31,211 bases of DNA from Chitinophagaceae bacterium UBA2791. GTDB taxonomy: Bacteria > Bacteroidota > Bacteroidia > Chitinophagales > Chitinophagaceae. The first letter of the stretch is position 1; each line of letters begins with the position of its first letter. A model generated the notes under the pieces. The model did no database searches. It saw only the letters and a program-made list of their open reading frames with translations, and was not told where the DNA came from. The DNA lies in NCBI GenBank assembly GCA_002352105.1, contig DEHV01000063.1, forward strand, positions 32,709 through 63,919, in the 5' to 3' direction. A program made the position numbers and the translations under genes. Positions 7,934 to 14,953 of this stretch are shown here, piece after piece.

Positions 7934-8074
7934 ATGAAGAAGATTAGTATGCGGTTTATTTATTTGTTGATTTTTACTTGTGTTGTTGCTATGAGCTGCA
8001 GCGCTGGCAACCGGATGAGCGGTTCATCAAAAAAATGCGGCTGCGGTTTAAATAAAGGCTTTGTTGGTTATTAA
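7934..8074 (+). CDS. Small cysteine-containing lipoprotein (46 residues)
   Basis: A very short gene: KK at the start, a hydrophobic helix (FIYLLIFTCVVAMS) and a lipobox-like end AMSC with Cys22 as the probable lipidated residue. The mature part would be about 25 residues, ending SSKKCGCGLNKGFVGY. The Cys-Gly-Cys-Gly motif and terminal Gly-Tyr look deliberate, and I have the impression that similar tiny lipoproteins occur in relatives, but I cannot name a family. It stops 14 bases before the next small gene, so the two may be co-transcribed. It is divergent from the glycosyltransferase. Confidence 0.6.
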   Translation: MKKISMRFIYLLIFTCVVAMSCSAGNRMSGSSKKCGCGLNKGFVGY

Positions 8075-8088
8075 AATCCCAATGAGAA

Positions 8089-8337
8089 ATGAAAACACCT
8101 AATCGCGATTTGCTTGTACTCGTTAAAGACAATCATCTTGATAAAGATGCCATTGAGTTTGAATTAGAGCAGTTAAACAGGTTATTGTTTGTTTTTGAAA
8201 CAATAGACAATCTTAGCGTTGCTCATGAAGTATTCGATCTGAATAAATACAAGATCATCTGTAATACCAGGGCGGTTAAGCAGATCCTTAAACAGAAGGA
8301 AATAAAACCTTTTGTTTTTATCTCCAATAGAAATTGA
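8089..8337 (+). CDS. Hypothetical protein, 82 residues
   Basis: A small, soluble, charged protein with no signal peptide, beginning MKTPNRDLLVLVKDNHLDKD. It alternates predicted helix and strand (LLFVFETIDN, YKIICNTRAVKQIL) and ends with a strand-like FVFISNRN. It follows the small lipoprotein by 14 bases, which suggests one transcript. An ATG a few bases earlier in another frame hits a stop after six codons, so 8089 is the start. I do not recognise the family and assign no function. Confidence 0.65.
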   Translation: MKTPNRDLLVLVKDNHLDKDAIEFELEQLNRLLFVFETIDNLSVAHEVFDLNKYKIICNTRAVKQILKQKEIKPFVFISNRN

Positions 8338-8403
8338 ATCGTGAACGATTGCTGTTTATCCTGATCGCAGATAGCGTTTAGCCATAACAGTAATCACCCG
8401 GTC

Positions 8404-9744
8404 TCAGCTCTTCTTTTTTTCTTTCCCCTGGCTTTTCAATACTATATATCCCAATACGCCGCCAATAACAGAGGCCGCAAATATCCCGAGTTTAGCCTGC
8501 ATTTTATATTCTTCGTGCGAGAACGCCAGTTGCGTAACGAATAACGACATGGTAAATCCGATGGAGCCCAATAATCCAAGCCCCAAAAGGCTTTTCAGGT
8601 TCATTCCTTGCGGAAAGGGCGCAATGCGAAGTTTAACGCACAGCCAGGTAAACAAGAATATCCCTACTGTTTTGCCGATCAAAAGACCCAGCGCAACGCC
8701 GAGTGCAACATTGGTGTTGAAGATCTGCTTTACGTCAATATCCAAAACAGAAACGCCGGCATTGGCCAGGGCAAAAATCGGAAGGATGATAAAGGTTACC
8801 ATCGGGTGCATGGAATGCTCCAATAGTTGTAATGGCGGAATGGCTTTGTCCGTATTGATCTTGATTTTGTCCAGGATATGCAATTGCTCGTTGGTAAGGG
8901 TTGGAATTTTGTTGTTAGAATCCACTTCCTTAAACCTGGTAAGATAGTTTTTGATCGTCAGGATATAGTCATTCTCGCTTAATCGTACATTGGCGGGGAT
9001 GGTGAAAGCCGCCAGGACCGCCGCAATGGTGGCGTGAACCCCTGAAAGCAGAAAGGCTGTCCAAACGCCGCCGATCCCAAAAATGGCGTAGAAAAGAATG
9101 CTTCTTATACCTGCCTTATTGCCCAGGTACATGATCAAAAGAAAGCCGAGTCCGATCAGCAGATTCAATACGGAAATATCCGAGGTGTAAAAAAACGCAA
9201 TAACCAATACCGCTCCCAGATCGTCTACAATGGCCAGGGCGGTAAGAAACACTTTTAAGGCCAGGGGAACCCTCTTGCCCAGCAAATACAGCACGCCCAG
9301 GGCGAAGGCAATATCGGTGGCCATCGGGATACCCCATCCGTTTTGCACTTCTCCGGAAGGGTTAAAAATAAGGTAGATGGCTGCCGGTACCACCATGCCG
9401 CCTATTGCGGCGGCAATGGGAAGCAGGGCCTTTCTCGGATTGGACAATTCCCCGGCTACGATCTCTCTTTTTAGTTCAAGACCCACTACAAAAAAGAAAA
9501 CAGCCATTAACCCGTCATTTATCCAATGGTGCAGGTTATACTCCAGGTAAGTCCTGCCGTCAAATTGAAACCCGAATCGATGCTCCAGGAAATGATGATA
9601 GTCGTCCGACCAGGGGGAGTTGGCTAACAGTAACGCGATAATGACGCTTATGCCCAGTACAAGCCCCCCCGCCTTTTCATTCTGGATGAATTTTTGGATA
9701 GGATAAACAACCCTGTCGATCTGGTACTTTTGTGAATGGCTCAT
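8404..9744 (-). CDS. nhaA: Na+/H+ antiporter NhaA
   Basis: The protein has 446 residues with about a dozen membrane segments. Diagnostic motifs are FFFVVGLELKREIVAGEL near residue 83, WGIPMATDIAFALG with Asp144, and LTALAIVDDLGAV with the adjacent Asp174/Asp175 pair that binds and carries the ions in the E. coli enzyme. It exports Na+ in exchange for protons and so helps pH and salt balance. It is longer than E. coli NhaA (388 residues), mainly through a hydrophilic loop at about 255-300, which is common in Bacteroidota homologues. It begins 18 bases after the stop of the LutB-type gene, so the two are probably co-transcribed. Confidence 0.96.
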   Translation of the reverse strand: MSHSQKYQIDRVVYPIQKFIQNEKAGGLVLGISVIIALLLANSPWSDDYHHFLEHRFGFQFDGRTYLEYNLHHWINDGLMAVFFFVVGLELKREIVAGELSNPRKALLPIAAAIGGMVVPAAIYLIFNPSGEVQNGWGIPMATDIAFALGVLYLLGKRVPLALKVFLTALAIVDDLGAVLVIAFFYTSDISVLNLLIGLGFLLIMYLGNKAGIRSILFYAIFGIGGVWTAFLLSGVHATIAAVLAAFTIPANVRLSENDYILTIKNYLTRFKEVDSNNKIPTLTNEQLHILDKIKINTDKAIPPLQLLEHSMHPMVTFIILPIFALANAGVSVLDIDVKQIFNTNVALGVALGLLIGKTVGIFLFTWLCVKLRIAPFPQGMNLKSLLGLGLLGSIGFTMSLFVTQLAFSHEEYKMQAKLGIFAASVIGGVLGYIVLKSQGKEKKKS

Positions 9745-9762
9745 TGCGGGATTCTCCGGGCT

Positions 9763-11151
9763 TTATTTTTCTTTTGTCTCCTTATGCCTTTCCACCCATT
9801 GCTGGTTGAAGGTTTTCTGAGGAAAGTTAAGCGGGGCCCTGTGTTTTGTCCACCCCTTGAATAAGTTGTTTACCATCCAGTTCTTGATCTTATGATTGCC
9901 TGCGTTCATCAGGGTGCGGTGAAGGCTGGCTTTTTTCCAGGCTTTCCAGGCCAGTTTTTCCTGCCAGGTTCCCATGCCGGATTCCACTGATTCGATCCGG
10001 TTCTCAAGCAGTAGTCCATGCAGGTTGATCTTTACTGCGCAAACTTCGGTGCAATTACCGCATAGGGAAGAGGCATAGCTAAGATGCTTCCATTCCTTCA
10101 TACCCCGCATGTGCGGAGTGATCACGGATCCGATAGGGCCGCTATACGTGGTTTCATAAGCGTGACCGCCAATGTTTTTATATACCGGGCAGGCATTGAG
10201 GCAGGCCCCGCAACGGATACAATAGAGACTCTCCCGCTGCTTCTCGTTCTGCAGGATATTTGTGCGGCCATTGTCGAGCAGGATAACGTACATTTCTTCC
10301 GGGCCATCTGTTTCGCCGGGCCGACGCGGGCCGCTCAGGATCGAGTTGTATACGGTAACGCGCTGGCCGGTTCCAAAAGTGGAGAGCAGGGGCCAGAACA
10401 GACCCAGATCCTGCATGGAGGGGATGATCTTTTCGATGCCGACAATAACGATATGGGTTTTGGGAAATGCGCAGCTCAACCGGGCATTGCCTTCATTTTC
10501 TGTCAGGGCAATGCTCCCCGTATCGGCAATGATAAAATTGGCCCCAGTTATGCCTACTTCTGCAGCAGTGAATTTCTCCCTTAGCTTTTCCCTTGCTACC
10601 ATTGTCATCTGTTCGGGAGTCAACCTGGGCGGGGTGAAAAGCTTTTCATAGAACAGCTTTGCCACATCCTCCTTGCTTTTATGCATCGCGGGGGTGACGA
10701 TATGATAGGGGGGCTCGCCATCCAACTGCTGGATGTATTCGCCCAGATCCGTTTCAATGCTCTCGATCTGGTTTTTTTCCAGGAATTGATTAAGATGGAT
10801 CTCTTCTGTCGCCATGCTTTTGCTTTTCACAATGGTCTTGCATTGCTTACGCTTGCAGATGGCCAGTATTTCTTCCAGGGCATCTTCCGCTGTTTCCGCC
10901 CAGATCACCTTTCCTCCCCGGGCGGTAAAGCAGGATTCGAATTCCTCCAGGCGCTGATCCAGCGACTCTATGGCGCGCCATTTTGCATTTTTAGCTCTTT
11001 CCCTGGCCAGGTCTACATTCACAAACTGCTGCTTCCCCTTGGGAACGGCTGCGTTGTGCATACTGACGTTAAAGGCGATCTTCCGGCGGTGCTCAAGATC
11101 TGTGGCTTTTATGGCGCTCTTGGCTAAAAAGGAGGAAAGATGTTCGTTCAT
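9763..11151 (-). CDS. lutB: LutB-type iron-sulfur protein (LUD domain plus two 4Fe-4S motifs)
   Basis: The 462-residue product carries an N-terminal LUD domain (about 60-300, with VGITGANFIIADTGSIALTE) and a C-terminal ferredoxin-like part. The first cluster ligands are Cys311, 314, 317 and 321 (CIRCGACLNACP); a second set is Cys364, 367 and 371 (CGNCTEVC). This is the layout of LutB/YkgF, a subunit of the LutABC lactate oxidation complex that passes electrons from L-lactate. Here lutA and lutC are not adjacent; the neighbours are nhaA downstream and a DUF3109 gene upstream. Homology is clear, but a role in lactate use depends on finding the partners elsewhere in the genome. Confidence 0.9.
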   Translation of the reverse strand: MNEHLSSFLAKSAIKATDLEHRRKIAFNVSMHNAAVPKGKQQFVNVDLARERAKNAKWRAIESLDQRLEEFESCFTARGGKVIWAETAEDALEEILAICKRKQCKTIVKSKSMATEEIHLNQFLEKNQIESIETDLGEYIQQLDGEPPYHIVTPAMHKSKEDVAKLFYEKLFTPPRLTPEQMTMVAREKLREKFTAAEVGITGANFIIADTGSIALTENEGNARLSCAFPKTHIVIVGIEKIIPSMQDLGLFWPLLSTFGTGQRVTVYNSILSGPRRPGETDGPEEMYVILLDNGRTNILQNEKQRESLYCIRCGACLNACPVYKNIGGHAYETTYSGPIGSVITPHMRGMKEWKHLSYASSLCGNCTEVCAVKINLHGLLLENRIESVESGMGTWQEKLAWKAWKKASLHRTLMNAGNHKIKNWMVNNLFKGWTKHRAPLNFPQKTFNQQWVERHKETKEK

Positions 11152-11238
11152 TGTCTAAAATTTAAACTCGGGTAGAGATCGCCAGGGCAATACCTTTTGA
11201 TCCGCGGCCAATGCTGAAAAACAGCGCTCCTGTCGCGA

Positions 11239-11835
11239 CTATTTACTTAGCGATCTTGCTTCAAAATAATCCCGGGCGATTTTTTCAAGGGCATTGTAGA
11301 ACGCTTCGCCGTATTTTCTAACAAGCGGCTCTTTAAGGAATGCGTATACAGGAACCTTAAGCTTTTTCCCCAGGCTGCACGCGGGCTTACAAAGCGTTTC
11401 CCTGGGCTCATAATTCATCCGCGCATAACCGCCTTTTTTACCTTCGTTGGCAATGATGGGATAAAGATGGCAGCTGATTGGTTTTTTAAAGCCTATTTTG
11501 CCATCGCGGTAAGCCTGTTCGATGCCGCATTTGATGATGCCGTGTTCGTCCTTAAACCCATATACGCACATTTTTCCCTCTATGGTAGGCGTTACCCATC
11601 CAAAGTCCCTGTCGTATAAATACCGTCCATGTTTTTCGATCCAGTTTATTCCTTCTTTGGTAAGATAAGGCTTCACCGTTTCATAAATATCATTCAGGAT
11701 ACCCAGTTCTTCCTTTTCTAGCGGCGCGCCGGCGTCGCCGTCCTCGCAGCAACCACCCTTGCATTTCATCAGGTCGCACACGAATTGAGCTTCTACAATG
11801 GCGTCGCTTACCAGCACATTATCTATTGCAATCAC
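11239..11835 (-). CDS. DUF3109 family cysteine-rich protein
   Basis: This 198-residue soluble protein begins at a GTG, with no upstream ATG in frame; the start MIAIDNVLVSDAIVEAQFVCDL fits my memory of the family. The N-terminus holds Cys20, Cys25, Cys29 and Cys30 (CX4CX3CC), and more cysteines occur later in the ISCHLYP and LCKPACSLG segments. That pattern matches DUF3109, related to the YkgJ-type CxxCxxCC proteins thought to bind zinc or an iron-sulfur cluster. The function is unknown. It lies 87 bases upstream of lutB on the same strand and could share a transcript with it. Confidence 0.85.
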   Translation of the reverse strand: MIAIDNVLVSDAIVEAQFVCDLMKCKGGCCEDGDAGAPLEKEELGILNDIYETVKPYLTKEGINWIEKHGRYLYDRDFGWVTPTIEGKMCVYGFKDEHGIIKCGIEQAYRDGKIGFKKPISCHLYPIIANEGKKGGYARMNYEPRETLCKPACSLGKKLKVPVYAFLKEPLVRKYGEAFYNALEKIARDYFEARSLSK

Positions 11836-11901
11836 AGCGTATAAGTTTATCGTAAAATTACTAAAACTATACTAACGCGTAGGGAAATAACTTTATGCGG
11901 C

Positions 11902-12825
11902 TTACACCAGCTGTATATCGAAGTTCACCAGGTTAACAAATGCCTGTATGCGCATATCGATATCGTACCGCGTAAGCGTTTTCAATTTTTCAGGGCCGAA
12001 TTTTTCCACGCAAAATGAAGCCATTGCGGAGCCAACGATGATGGCGGTCTTCATATTTTCAAAAGAGATATCCCGGGTATGGGCGATATGTCCCATAAAG
12101 CCGCCTGCGAAAGTGTCGCCTGCGCCTGTGGGGTCAAATACCTCTTCCAGCGGAAGGGCGGGGGCAAAAAATACTTTGTCGTCATGAAACAACAAGGCGC
12201 CATGCTCTCCTTTTTTGATGATCAGGAAACGGGGGCCCATTTTCATGATCTCCTTCGCGGCCCTGACCAGGGAATACTGGCCGCTGAGCTGCCTGGCTTC
12301 GCTGTCGTTTATCATCAGCGCATCAACCTTTTTCAATGTTTTCTGGAGCGCTGGCAGCGTTGTTTCCATCCAGAAGTTCATGGTATCCAGCGCGATGAAT
12401 TTGGGGCGCCTGGTCATTTGTTCAATTACTTTCAATTGCACAACCGGGTCGAGGTTGCCGAGCATCAGGTATTCGGCTTCGCGATAAGATGCAGGAAGTT
12501 TGGGATCAAAATCGGCCAGCACATTCAGATCGGTGACCAGGGTGTCCCTGGTATTCATATCAAGGTGATATTTTCCGCTCCAGAAAAAGGATTTTTTACC
12601 GGTAATATGCTCCACGCCTGCAAAGTCGGCGCCCCGTTTTTCCAGGTCCTCTACGGTTTCCTTCGGAAAATCCTCCCCCACAACCGAAACCAGTTGTACG
12701 GGTTTAATAAAATTGCTGGCAGTATATGCAACATAGGTGGCCGATCCGCCAATTATCTTGTTCACCCTGCCAAATGGGGTTTCAATAGCGTCAAACGCCA
12801 TGCTGCCGACAGCTAAGAGGGACAT
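11902..12825 (-). CDS. PfkB-family (ribokinase-like) sugar or nucleoside kinase
   Basis: The protein has 307 residues, normal for the family. The N-terminal signature region contains KIIGGSATYVAYTASNF, and the C-terminal PfkB signature is DPTGAGDTFAGGF at about 231-243, with Asp237 as the catalytic base and GAGD forming the anion hole. These enzymes phosphorylate sugars, nucleosides or related alcohols with ATP. The substrate cannot be read from the sequence, and no sugar operon is nearby. The gap of 66 bases to the DUF3109 gene suggests a separate transcription unit. A TetR regulator lies divergently on the other side. Confidence 0.9.
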   Translation of the reverse strand: MSLLAVGSMAFDAIETPFGRVNKIIGGSATYVAYTASNFIKPVQLVSVVGEDFPKETVEDLEKRGADFAGVEHITGKKSFFWSGKYHLDMNTRDTLVTDLNVLADFDPKLPASYREAEYLMLGNLDPVVQLKVIEQMTRRPKFIALDTMNFWMETTLPALQKTLKKVDALMINDSEARQLSGQYSLVRAAKEIMKMGPRFLIIKKGEHGALLFHDDKVFFAPALPLEEVFDPTGAGDTFAGGFMGHIAHTRDISFENMKTAIIVGSAMASFCVEKFGPEKLKTLTRYDIDMRIQAFVNLVNFDIQLV

Positions 12826-12928
12826 AATTTAATTTCCGTTTTAAGATGAATAAGTTAAGTTGCCCGCCGATAACAGGCAAGCGATTACCGCTGCAAACCT
12901 AAAGTAATTTGTCGAAGAGTTAACAGGA

Positions 12929-12962
12929 TTGGCAGAAAAGAGAGAAAGGAGATTTATATTTG
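12929..12962 (+). promoter_or_regulatory. Candidate Bacteroidota promoter for the TetR gene
   Basis: TATATTTG at 12955-12962 is an exact match to the TAnnTTTG -7 element, and TTG at 12929-12931 is a possible -33 element with a 23-base spacer, at the long end of the usual range. The ATG at 12976 follows closely, implying a very short leader. Confidence 0.4.
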
Positions 12963-12975
12963 TTTAACGTTGTCT

Positions 12976-13566
12976 ATGACCGTCGGTAAAACAAAAAAAA
13001 ACAGTCCCAGGAAAGAGGTTATCCTGGAAAAAGCGGCCCAACTCTTTAGAAAGAAGGGGTTTAATGCCACTTCCATGCGGGACCTGGCCGAGAATGTAGG
13101 CGTCGAGGCGGCGAGTTTGTACAATCATATCCGTTCCAAAGAAGATATACTCCAGGAGATCTGTTTCAGGGTCGCGAATAAGTTCATGACCAATTTTGAC
13201 GAAGTGAACGCAAGGGATATCAGTCCCCTGGCTAAGCTGGAAGCCATCCTTCGCTTTAATATCCGGCAGATGATCCATCATTACGAGGAAGTGTATGTGA
13301 GCGACAGAGAATGGAAGCATCTTACCGATCCCTATCTCTCCAATTTAAAGAACCAGCGGCGGATCTATCGCCAACGGATAGCTTCGATCATCGAAGAGGG
13401 TATCCGTGCTGGGGAGATCAAACAGATCGACGCCCCTACCGCTGTGCTCATCATCCTGCATGCCGTCAGCGGTATCGAATCCTGGCATCGCAGCAGGCAG
13501 AAAATATCTGGCGAGCTGCTGGAGCATAATATGACCCTGATATTGGTAGGCGGATTAAAAAAATAA
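12976..13566 (+). CDS. TetR/AcrR-family transcriptional regulator
   Basis: A 196-residue protein from the ATG at 12976 (a TTG two codons earlier is also in frame). The N-terminal helix-turn-helix is typical: ILEKAAQLFRKKGFNATSMRDLAENVGV, then EAASLYNHIRSKEDIL as the recognition helix region. The remaining helices form a ligand-binding domain with no recognisable ligand signature. Such regulators normally repress a neighbouring gene or themselves until a small molecule binds. Here the neighbours are a PfkB kinase (divergent) and obg (downstream, 154 bases), neither an obvious target. Some relatives control fatty-acid or acyl-CoA genes. Confidence 0.92.
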   Translation: MTVGKTKKNSPRKEVILEKAAQLFRKKGFNATSMRDLAENVGVEAASLYNHIRSKEDILQEICFRVANKFMTNFDEVNARDISPLAKLEAILRFNIRQMIHHYEEVYVSDREWKHLTDPYLSNLKNQRRIYRQRIASIIEEGIRAGEIKQIDAPTAVLIILHAVSGIESWHRSRQKISGELLEHNMTLILVGGLKK

Positions 13567-13720
13567 GCTTTTCCTGATTATTTATGGTACGAAGGTTTTG
13601 ATCTGATCGTGAATTATGGCAATGAGACGATCGACCCTTTTTGCAGTTGGCATTATCCTTCTGGTGCCTTTGTCAACCGCTTTTTAACGCGTCTGTTAAG
13701 TTTGGTAACTTGCACCCCTA

Positions 13721-14728
13721 ATGGAAAAATCAAACTTTATCGATTATATCCGGATCTTTTGCCGGAGCGGACGCGGAGGGGCGGGGAATAAGCATTTCAT
13801 GCAGACCAAATTCAACCCCAAAGCCGGGCCGGACGGAGGCGACGGAGGACGCGGCGGCCATATTGTCCTCAGGGGAAACCAGAACCTTTGGACGCTGCTT
13901 CATCTGCGTTATTATAAGAACGTGCTTGCCGAAGACGGCGAGAGAGGGGGCGCCAATAATTCTTCGGGGAAAAATGCAAAGGATATCATTATAGAAGTGC
14001 CGCTGGGCACTATTGCGCTTGACGAGGAAACCGGCGGGCTGGAAGCGGAGATCCTGGAAGACGGCCAGGAAGCGATCCTGATGAGGGGCGGCCGGGGCGG
14101 CCTGGGAAATGCCCATTTTGCCACTGCTACCAACCAGGCGCCGGAATATGCGCAACCGGGAGAGCCGGGAATGGAGGGATGGAAGATATTGGAATTAAAG
14201 GTCCTGGCCGATGTGGGCCTGGTGGGCTTCCCGAACGCGGGTAAATCGACCCTGCTTTCGGTCATTACCGCCGCGAAACCCAAAATAGCGGACTATCCTT
14301 TTACTACCCTGACCCCGCAACTGGGCATGGTGGAATACCGCGATGGCAAAAGCTTTTGCGTGGCCGATCTCCCCGGGATCATTGAGGGCGCAGCGGAAGG
14401 GAAGGGGCTGGGGCACCGCTTTCTCCGGCATATTGAGCGCAACCCTGTATTGCTGTTCGTGATACCGGCAGACAGCAAGGACCATCGCGCGGAATTCGAC
14501 GTATTGGTTAAAGAGCTGGCAGAATATAACGAGGAATTGCTGGATAAACAATTCATCATTGCCATCAGCAAAAGCGATATGCTCGATGAGGAGTTGAAGC
14601 AGGCTATCGCTTCGGAACTGCCCGAGGATATTCCCCACCTGTTTATCTCCTCTGTTTCTCAAAAAGGCATCCGGGAGCTGAAGGACCTGCTATGGAAAAC
14701 CCTGAATGAGGGAAACGGGGCTTCATAG
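13721..14728 (+). CDS. obg: Obg/CgtA ribosome-associated GTPase
   Basis: The 335-residue protein opens with the glycine-rich Obg domain (GRGGAGNKHF, GPDGGDGGRGGHI), followed by the GTPase domain. G1 is GFPNAGKS at 169-176, G3 is DLPGIIEGA, and the G4 position reads SKSD at 283-286 in place of the usual NKxD. The short C-terminus lacks the extra OCT domain of some homologues. Obg acts in assembly of the 50S ribosomal subunit and in stress control, and is normally essential. The gap before it contains TGCCTTTG with an upstream TTTG, a weak promoter candidate. Confidence 0.96.
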   Translation: MEKSNFIDYIRIFCRSGRGGAGNKHFMQTKFNPKAGPDGGDGGRGGHIVLRGNQNLWTLLHLRYYKNVLAEDGERGGANNSSGKNAKDIIIEVPLGTIALDEETGGLEAEILEDGQEAILMRGGRGGLGNAHFATATNQAPEYAQPGEPGMEGWKILELKVLADVGLVGFPNAGKSTLLSVITAAKPKIADYPFTTLTPQLGMVEYRDGKSFCVADLPGIIEGAAEGKGLGHRFLRHIERNPVLLFVIPADSKDHRAEFDVLVKELAEYNEELLDKQFIIAISKSDMLDEELKQAIASELPEDIPHLFISSVSQKGIRELKDLLWKTLNEGNGAS

Positions 14729-14812
14729 GCGGGCAAGGAGGAGCTAAAAGAATATGTACTGCCTGATTATTCCCGAAATTTCTATCATCATCGGGGGTTC
14801 TGAAAATTAGAT

Positions 14813-14820
14813 TAGGTTTG
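14813..14820 (+). promoter_or_regulatory. Candidate -7 element upstream of the S46 peptidase
   Basis: TAGGTTTG is an exact match to TAnnTTTG. It lies about 135 bases before the chosen start, in the only AT-rich part of the gap after obg, and is followed by a run of Ts. No good -33 element is seen, so support is modest. Confidence 0.3.
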
Positions 14821-14953
14821 TTTTTTTATCTTCAATTTCGCCGGAGAAAGCCGTCGAATCTTTTAATAACAGGTATCGGGTCGGGGCGCGGGATCTTTGG
14901 CGTAGAAGGAATGCGCTAAAACTGCTATGGGTTTCTTCATTAAATCATTCGGT

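Noticed and set aside
12079..12816. Long plus-strand frame (245 codons) opposite the PfkB kinase
   Set aside because: It lies wholly antisense to a clear kinase gene and its translation shows no family motif.
12860..12880. TTGCC/GGCAA inverted repeat between the PfkB and TetR genes as a TetR operator
   Set aside because: Only a 5-bp arm with a long spacer; expected by chance.
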